Assembly (NCBI RefSeq): GCF_050015995.1 | Contig: NZ_JBNHEP010000091.1 | Coordinates: 1-64,000 of the forward strand | Source of the DNA: Trichodesmium sp050015995 | GTDB lineage: Bacteria > Cyanobacteriota > Cyanobacteriia > Cyanobacteriales > Microcoleaceae | DNA: 64,000 nt | Direction of reading: 5' to 3' | The notes under the pieces: generated by a model | What the model saw: only the letters and a program-made list of their open reading frames with translations | What the model was told of the DNA's origin: nothing | Database searches by the model: none | Position numbers and translations under genes: made by a program | Shown here: positions 16,939 through 23,600 of the stretch, one piece after another | Layout of the letters: each line of letters begins with the position of its first letter | Numbering within the stretch: position 1 is the first letter of the stretch

Positions 16939-16991
16939 ATTGGTCTAATACCTGCGCTCTCTGTTATGGGAGCGCTACTATAAAGACCAAT
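16939..16991 (+). terminator. Two-part hairpin after the Lys-rich gene
   Basis: The outer arms ATTGGTCT / AGACCAAT are perfect and the inner arms GCGCTCTC / GGGAGCGC nearly so. The hairpin starts 18 bases after the stop codon. There is no long T-run, so it could be an RNA-stabilising hairpin rather than a classical terminator. Confidence 0.6.
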
Positions 16992-17436
16992 AAATCTTGT
17001 TGTATAATCAAAATAGTCACTTACCCACCTCCTAACTAGCTCAACATAAGCATAAAAATCGACGGGAGTAAAGTTTATCTAAACGTTGGTTGAAGACCCA
17101 CGCTCTTGATCCCTCGTTTTATTCCACCCTTTGAAAGGGGGGTTAGGGGGGATGGATGAAAACTAATCAATTTTGCGGTTTTCCTGCTGAGTTTCCTATA
17201 CTAAATAGATTAAGGCTGCTGGGCTAACAGTGTCAGCCCCAGTTGCTTATGGGGATAACCCGAATACCGCGCTGGCAAGTCTTCTCTGTTTCAACCCCTG
17301 GAGATGTCAAATAAGCCATATCTATAAAATATATAGGATAGGTAGGTCGGTTTGGGTGAAATCCAGGGATTGGAAGAAAACTAAGAAAACCTACCCACCA
17401 ACTTAAAAGATACGAGAAAAAAATCCATGCTTTTGG
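16992..17436. other. Intergenic region with a C/G palindrome
   Basis: No supported gene. At 17124-17153, CCACCCTTTGAAAGGGGGGT followed by TAGGGGGGAT is an intergenic relative, in reverse orientation, of the palindromic repeat found inside the PKS genes. Further on, pairs such as GTAGGTCGGTTTGGGTG / AACCTACCCACC form loose inverted repeats. Confidence 0.5.
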
Positions 17437-17491
17437 TAAAATATCTCCGAGGCAGCAATAAAAATAGTAAAAATTAAGGAGAACTAAAAAA
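17437..17491 (+). promoter_or_regulatory. Shared leader 1: TAAAAT box to ribosome binding site
   Basis: A TAAAAT box (17437-17442) resembling a -10 element is followed by AGCAATAAAAATAGTAAAAA, then TTAAGGAGA and the ATG of the 80-aa gene. The same arrangement precedes the 69-aa gene at 17984-18035. Conservation of a non-coding leader between two paralogues suggests common regulation. No good -35 box is seen. Confidence 0.5.
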
Positions 17492-17734
17492 ATGGTAATG
17501 ACACCAGATTCCTCTGAAAAAAAAATGAAGCAACAAGCAAATACCATTATCCTAGAATTCAGTGGTGGTAGCAGTGACGATATCCGCGATCTGCGTCGGG
17601 GTGAGGGCAAGATATTTCAAAGAATAGGTAGAACAATAGCAACGTTACAGCAACAAGGTCAAGCAAGTGAGAATGTACAACCTATAATAGTAATTACTAA
17701 GAAAAAGAGAAGTAAGAAAGGACTTTTAGACTAA
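17492..17734 (+). CDS. Small basic protein, paralogue of the 69-aa protein downstream
   Basis: This 80-aa protein shares most of its length with the product of 18036-18245. Shared blocks are QQANTII, a DIRDLR(R/G)G motif, GKIFxR, then QPIIVI and a C-terminus ending SKKGLLD. The first ten residues (MVMTPDSSEK) are extra. The predicted shape is strand-helix-strand with a Lys-rich tail. No membrane helix or signal peptide is seen. AAGGAG lies 10-15 bases before the ATG. A perfect 13-bp-arm terminator follows. Function unknown; two copies side by side with the same leader imply a conserved role, possibly as interacting subunits. I cannot name the family with confidence. Confidence 0.7.
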   Translation: MVMTPDSSEKKMKQQANTIILEFSGGSSDDIRDLRRGEGKIFQRIGRTIATLQQQGQASENVQPIIVITKKKRSKKGLLD

Positions 17735-17748
17735 CTAAATGATAATTT

Positions 17749-17787
17749 CATCAAGTCTTCACCCCATAGTGAAGACTTGATGTTTTA
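17749..17787 (+). terminator. Rho-independent terminator after the 80-aa gene
   Basis: Perfect 13-bp arms CATCAAGTCTTCA / TGAAGACTTGATG with an 8-base loop are followed by TTTTAG. It lies 14 bases after the stop codon. Confidence 0.85.
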
Positions 17788-17983
17788 GTGAAAATATTGC
17801 TGGGTTGGCAATGTATACTGACTGGTTTAAAAGGAGAACCTAGTGTTCGAGTCAAAGAATAAACATTGGTAAAAATAGAAGTTGAAATCTTGCCCAAATC
17901 TACTACTGAAATATATATAAGTCTCGGTACAGGTAAGTTTAGGTAAATTCAGCATAACTGAAGCTTGTGGGAAACAAAGATGA

Positions 17984-18035
17984 TAAAATCTTCCCATGGT
18001 AGTAATAAAAATAGTGAAAATTAAGGAGAAAAAAA
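17984..18035 (+). promoter_or_regulatory. Shared leader 2: TAAAAT box to ribosome binding site
   Basis: TAAAAT (17984-17989) is followed by AGTAATAAAAATAGTGAAAA, then TTAAGGAG and the ATG at 18036. It matches leader 1 at 17437-17491 nearly base for base in the last ~35 positions. The duplication thus included the leader, which has been kept. Confidence 0.5.
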
Positions 18036-18245
18036 ATGAATCAACAAGCAAACACCATTATTATGGAAATGACTGGTACGAAAAGTGAAGATATTCGTGA
18101 TTTGCGTGGCGGTCATGGTAAAATCTTCAAAAGAGTAGCCAGAATTATGGAAAAACTTAAGGAAGAAGGTGAGACCCCAGAGGATGCACAACCTATAATT
18201 GTAATTGTTAGGAAAAAGAGTAGCAAGAAAGGATTGTTAGACTAA
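18036..18245 (+). CDS. Small basic protein, paralogue of the 80-aa protein upstream
   Basis: This 69-aa protein begins MNQQANTIIMEMTGTKSEDI, continues with RDLRGGHGKIFKRVARIM and a charged helix, then EDAQPIIVIVRKKSSKKGLL. Compared with the upstream paralogue, the DIRDLR...GKIF core, the QPIIVI strand and the SKKGLLD tail are the conserved parts, which marks them as functionally important. GGAG lies 8 bases before the ATG. No membrane or export signal is seen. The upstream gene ends with its own terminator, so this gene is probably transcribed from its own leader. Confidence 0.7.
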   Translation: MNQQANTIIMEMTGTKSEDIRDLRGGHGKIFKRVARIMEKLKEEGETPEDAQPIIVIVRKKSSKKGLLD

Positions 18246-18599
18246 TTCATTAATTGATAATGAACAATGGATAATGGATAATGGATAATTATTTTTGTTT
18301 CGCTGCGCGACATGAAAAGTGTTTCGGCTTTGGCCAACATGAATGCGGAGCATGACAAACAGAAAGTGTTCTACAATTATCAATTATTAATTATTTAGGA
18401 TAGGCTTTAAACCAAATTGATTAATTATCAATTATCAATTGGTAACTAAGAAAATAATAAAATATGGGGTTGGTAATTGGTGGGATGATTTTCTAGTAGG
18501 AGTTATACCCATCACTTACTCTAGTTAAATATTTAGAGGTATTAAAAACAGATTACTCTTAAAGTTTCATCTCTGTAATTTACCAACGCCTAAAATATC
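18246..18599. other. Intergenic region, possible small RNA at its 3' part
   Basis: The first half holds tandem AATGGATAATGG units and palindromic repeats. The second half (about 18450-18599) is unique sequence with no reading frame and leads straight into a strong terminator at 18600-18633. It could therefore encode a small RNA of up to ~180 bases; no promoter is clear. Confidence 0.35.
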
Positions 18600-18633
18600 A
18601 AGCCATCGCCTGATAGCGATGGCTTTGTTTTTG
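18600..18633 (+). terminator. Strong rho-independent terminator with no gene close upstream
   Basis: Arms AAGCCATCGC / GCGATGGCTT with a 6-base loop are followed by TGTTTTTG. The nearest upstream coding gene on this strand ends about 355 bases earlier. Confidence 0.85.
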
Positions 18634-18774
18634 TTACAAGAAATGGCTTTGTTGTATTAAAATTGCGATAGTTCATTAATTCAATAGCCACATCACTATA
18701 GGTATTCGATCCTCCCCTAATATCATGTCCGCTTGAATACTTATACTTTGGTGTAAGGAAGGCAGAGGGTAGAA

Positions 18775-18824
18775 GCGGTGGACCCCGCGTCGGCGACAGA
18801 CGCAAGGGAATGCGCACCAAGAGA
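18775..18824. repeat. Nested-type element with GCGGT...ACCAAGAGA ends, copy 3
   Basis: It starts GCGGTGGACCCCGCG and ends GCGCACCAAGAGA, matching the end sequences of the elements at 7736-7824 and 13897-13968. The middle holds GCGTCGGCGACAGACGC, itself a hairpin. The rest of 18634-19237 holds no supported gene. Confidence 0.45.
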
Positions 18825-19237
18825 GGCACTTATGCTGAAGGTTTTCTGAAAATTGTCACTTAAATTCTATACACAAATGATGCTACCGGACATGATATAA
18901 GTCCAGTTTTCTCCTTGTTTACCCACTTCTATAGTCAGTAAAAATGTTATACTTGCTCTTGGCTTTAAGGAAGCATCATATTTAGACCAGTTGCTGAGGA
19001 GAGACTTGGACTTGGAATTACTCATATCTAGGTTGGTGTAGCTTTTTTATGCTACGCACTGTTATTTTTACCCTATTTCCTTAAAGCCACAAGAAATAAA
19101 AAAAGGACAACATACAACACAAAGAAACGTCTAGACTTTTTGAAAGGCTCCACAAGCCCATAGATCATAGGTATCATTTTGAAAACCAAGGGCTATTATT
19201 TGAATATCTAATATTTAAAAAAAATTTTTGCAACTTC

Positions 19238-19267
19238 GTGACAAAATGTTTCAAAATATCCTATACT
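19238..19267 (+). promoter_or_regulatory. Candidate sigma-70-type promoter of the biosynthetic cluster
   Basis: GTGACA (19238-19243) and TATACT (19262-19267) each match consensus in five of six positions and are 18 bases apart. They lie 33 bases before the GTG start of the glycosyltransferase, the first gene of the co-directional cluster. It is the best promoter-like pair I see in this region; other promoters may exist. Confidence 0.45.
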
Positions 19268-19299
19268 CCTAGAAGAATTACTGAGTTAAAATTGATAAC

Positions 19300-20499
19300 G
19301 TGAAGATACTACTAGTCTGCACAGAAAAATTGCCAGTGCCTTGTATCCGAGGTGGAGCTATTCAGACATACATAGATGGTATCCTGCCTTACCTAAAGCG
19401 AGACCATGAAATTACAGTATTCTCAGTAGCAGACCCAGACTTGCCAGATCGGGAAATTAAAGACAATATTCGCTACGAGCGTGCTATAGCAAAAACTTCA
19501 GAAGAATACTATCAAGCTGTAGCTTCCTTTGTAGAAGGGCAAGAATTTGATTGGGTAATAATTTACAATCGTCCTAAGTATTTATCCTTGGTGGCGAAAG
19601 CAGCTCCAAATAGTCGCTTTCTACTTAGTATGCACAACGAAATGTTCCATGATAAGAAAATTGACCCACAAGAGGCAATTATCTGTTTGGAAAGGGTAGA
19701 AAAAGTAGTGACAGTCAGTAAATTTATTGCTGATGGGATAGCCAAGTTATTTCCAGAATATCAACACAAGCTACAACCTGTATATGCCGGAGTAGACCTC
19801 AAGCGCTTTCAGCCTAAGTGGACAGAAGGAGCAAAAGAAAAACGAAAAGAAATGTTGGTTGCTCATGGTTTAGAAGATAAACAAGTAATCCTTTGTGTGG
19901 GCAGGTTAACCGATAAAAAAGGACCTCATTTATTAATCTCTGCGATCGCCAAAGTAATCGAAAAACACCCATCTGCTGTCTTATTGCTAGTAGGCAGTAA
20001 ATGGTATGGAAATAACAAAGAAAATGATTATGTCCGTGAAATTAAAGCAGAGGCAGAAAAATTAGGACAAGCAGTTCAGATGACAGGTTTTATTCGGCCA
20101 TCTGAAGTTGCAGATTATTTCCTCTTAGGTGATATATTTATATGTGCATCTCAATGGGAAGAGCCTCTAGCCAGGGTACATTATGAAGCCATGGCAACTG
20201 GACTATGTACTATTACTACTGCTAGAGGAGGGAACCCTGAAGTAATTATTCCAGGGAAGAATGGTATTGTAATCACAGATTATGAAAATCCGGATGCATT
20301 TGCAAAACAGATAGATTACTTATTGTCTAGACCAAACGAAAGTGAGGAAATGGGAAGAACAGGTCGTGAGTTGGCAGAACTATATTATAGTTGGTCAAGA
20401 GTCGCTTGGGATATTTTAAGTATTATAAATGATTCAACATCAATGTCTTCGTCTTTAGAAACACTCGGACAAATAGAGCAAGATAAGGAAGCAGGATAA
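19300..20499 (+). CDS. GT4-family glycosyltransferase (CotSA/YtcC-like)
   Basis: This 399-aa protein starts at GTG. The N-terminal Rossmann part has KILLVCTEKLPVPCIRGGAI, where the Gly-Gly pair binds the nucleotide sugar. The C-terminal part has VILCVGRLTDKKGPHLLI and the E-x7-E motif in EEPLARVHYEAMATGL, then TTARGGNPEVI, all typical of retaining GT4 enzymes of GT-B fold. The sequence style recalls the spore-coat CotSA/YtcC group. It ends 106 bases before the first PKS start and points the same way, so it could glycosylate the polyketide product. It could equally be an unrelated neighbour. There is no membrane helix, so it is cytoplasmic. The GTG start lacks an obvious Shine-Dalgarno sequence. 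Confidence 0.82.
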   Translation: MKILLVCTEKLPVPCIRGGAIQTYIDGILPYLKRDHEITVFSVADPDLPDREIKDNIRYERAIAKTSEEYYQAVASFVEGQEFDWVIIYNRPKYLSLVAKAAPNSRFLLSMHNEMFHDKKIDPQEAIICLERVEKVVTVSKFIADGIAKLFPEYQHKLQPVYAGVDLKRFQPKWTEGAKEKRKEMLVAHGLEDKQVILCVGRLTDKKGPHLLISAIAKVIEKHPSAVLLLVGSKWYGNNKENDYVREIKAEAEKLGQAVQMTGFIRPSEVADYFLLGDIFICASQWEEPLARVHYEAMATGLCTITTARGGNPEVIIPGKNGIVITDYENPDAFAKQIDYLLSRPNESEEMGRTGRELAELYYSWSRVAWDILSIINDSTSMSSSLETLGQIEQDKEAG

Positions 20500-20605
20500 A
20501 TTTAAACCCATCTTTCCATAAATACAAGTTAAGGTTTATCAAGATTAGAAATCAGACCCTAAAACCTAGAGTAATGAATACTTATATATTATATTGGTTG
20601 ATTTT

Positions 20606-23600
20606 ATGAAGCAACAACAAAAGAGCGACCTAACAGCGATTATTGGCATTGCTTGTAAGTTTCCAGGAGCAGATGACTATAATCAATTCTGGGAAAATAT
20701 GGAGGCAGGAGTAAATAGCATCAGTGAAATTCCTCGCCAAAGGTGGGAAGTAGAAAAGTATTACTCTCCGATTCCTAATCAACCAAATAAGACAATAAGT
20801 AAGTGGGGAGGATTAGTAGAAGGGATAGATGAGTTCGATGCAGAGTTTTTTAGTATCTCTCCCAGAGAAGCAGGAAAAGTAGACCCACAACATAGAATTA
20901 TGTTGGAATTGAGTTGGTCTTGTATAGAAGATGCAGGTTACTCACCATCTCAACTTTCGGGAAAAGACGTAGGTGTTTTTATAGGAGCGTGTAACTATGA
21001 TTCTATTCTGTTGATGAACCAAAATCAAGACAATGTAGAGGGTCATAGTGGGACAGGAACTTGGACTTGTATGATTCCCAACCGCATATCTTCATTTTTT
21101 AACCTGCATGGTCCAAGTCTTCCAATTGATACCGCTTGTTCAAGTTCACTGGTAGCTATTCATTACGCGCTGAAGTCCCTCAAAGAATCAGAATGTGAAA
21201 TGGCATTGGTAGGTGGGCTTAGTGTGTTATTCACCTCCACAACATACATCCAGATGAGTCAACTGGGGATGTTATCGCCTACTGGACAATGTAGAACATT
21301 TAGTAGTGATGCTGATGGTTATGTGAGGGGAGAAGGAGCAGGAGTAGTTTTATTAAAACCTCTGACAAAAGCAATAGAAGATGGCGATCGGATTTATGGT
21401 GTAATTCAAGGAAGTGCAATTAATCATGGTGGTCAAGCCAGAACTATAACATCTCCTAACGTCTATTCACAAGCTCAAGTAATTCGTGCAGCGTATAATA
21501 ACGCCAATATTTCTCCCAATACAGTATCTTACATAGAATCTCATGGAACGGGCACACCATTGGGAGACCCCATAGAAATTAATGCTTTGAAAAGAGCCTA
21601 CAGACAACTTTATCACCAGCATGGAGTAGAAAAAACTGAGAAACCCTACTGTGGTATAGGAGCAGTTAAAAGTAATATAGGGCATTTGGAAGGAGCAGCA
21701 GGAATTGCTGGATTAATCAAAGTATTATTAGCAATGAAGTACAAAAAGCTGCCCAAAATTGTCAACTTCAAAGAATTAAATCCACGTATTAATATTAAAG
21801 ATAGTCCTTTCTATTTTATAGAGGAAACTCAAGAGTGGAAACGATTAAAAAATGGATCGGGAGAAGAGATTCCTAGACGTGCAGGTTTAAGTTCTTTTGG
21901 TATTGGGGGCGTTAATGCTCATATTGTATTAGAAGAACCTCTAGAAGAAGTCAAAAAGGAAGATGGTATAGAGCGTCCGCTACAGATTTTAACACTCTCA
22001 GGACAGACAGAGAAAGCACTCATAGAACTAGCAACAAAATATAAAACTTATTTACCATCAAAAACTGAGGCATCGCTACAAGATATCTGCTTCAGTGCTA
22101 ATACAGGGCGGACACATTTTGCCGAAAAATTAGCAATAGTAGCAGAGTCAAACAGTGATTTACAGGAAAAATTAACAGATTTTCTCCAGAATAATCAGAC
22201 AAACGGAGTGGTAAGAGGAAAAGCAGAAACTGAAGAGAAGGAGATTGCTTTTCTGTTCACAGGACAGGGGTCTCAATATGTGGACATGGGACGACAATTA
22301 TATGAGACTCAACCCACATTTCAGAAAGTTCTAGACCAATGCAATGAAATTCTGAAAGAATATCTAGAAGTACCTCTATTAGAAGTTATTTACCCTAAAG
22401 ATGCACAAAAGTCAAGTGTATTAGACCAAACAGCTTATACTCAACCTGCTCTATTTGCCATAGAATACGCCCTAGCTAAGTTATGGGAATCATGGGGAAT
22501 TAAACCCAATGTGGTGATGGGTCATAGTGTAGGAGAATATGTAGCTGCTTGTATTGCAGGAGTATTCAGTTTAGAAGATGGTCTGAAATTAATCGCCATG
22601 CGGGGTAGGTTGATGCAACAGTTACCCTCCGGTGGAGAAATGGTATCTTTAATGGCATCAGAATCTCTCGTGAAAGAGGCCATAGGAGAATATAGTTCTA
22701 GAGTGACAATAGCAGCGGTAAATGGACCAGAAAGTATAGTAATTTCTGGTGAAAGTGAGGCGATCGCCACTATTTGTAGTAAGTTAGAATCCCATGGAGT
22801 AAAAACTAAAAAGTTACAGGTATCCCATGCTTTTCATTCGCCACTAATGGAGCCAATGTTGGCCGAGTTTGCCGAAGTAGCTGAGTCAGTGACCTATAGT
22901 CAACCTGGGATACCAGTTATATCAAATGTGACTGGTCAAAAGGTGAGTTCAGAAATGACTACCGCTAAATATTGGGTAGATCATGTCAGACAACCAGTGA
23001 AATTTGCCCAGAGTATGAAAACTCTGCATGAGGAAGGTTATGAGGTTTTCTTGGAAATAGGACCCAAACCAATATTATTAGGAATGGGAAGGCAATGTTT
23101 ACCAGAAGATGTAGGAGCATGGTTACCGTCGTTACGTCCGAATAAAATCCCCCTCCAGTCCCCCTTTATAAGGGGGAAGTCAGATGAATGGCAACAGATA
23201 CTCTCAAGCTTGGGACAATTGTATATAAAAGGTTTCAATATAGATTGGTCAGGATTTGACCGAGGTTATACTAATCAGAAAGTAGAATTGCCAACTTATC
23301 CATTTCAGCGAGAAAGATATTGGATAGATACTGCCTCTGAAAATCAAGAAAAGGATACTACCAATCAAAGTAATTCAGTTCTTAAATTACTAGATAGAGT
23401 TGATACAGAGGAATTAATTCAAGAGCTGAAATTATCTGAAGAATTAACAGAAGATGAACAAAAACTATTGCCTAAGTTGTTAAATATTTTAACAACTTGG
23501 AATCAAAAAAATCTGCAAAATCAAGGTGATATAGTAGGTAACTTTTATGATGAGTTAGCTTCTTTTATGGATGAAGAAGCAATTTTGAACTATATTCCTT

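Noticed and set aside
17233..17610. 125-codon minus-strand frame rich in Phe, Tyr and Leu
   Set aside because: It runs antisense through the conserved leader and the 80-aa gene, whose paralogue confirms the plus-strand reading.
18590..18829. 79-codon minus-strand frame
   Set aside because: It crosses a terminator hairpin and a palindromic repeat; the translation looks like chance.
20594..20606. TTG start for the first PKS gene
   Set aside because: An in-frame ATG follows four codons later and neither has a ribosome binding site; the ATG is preferred but the TTG cannot be excluded.
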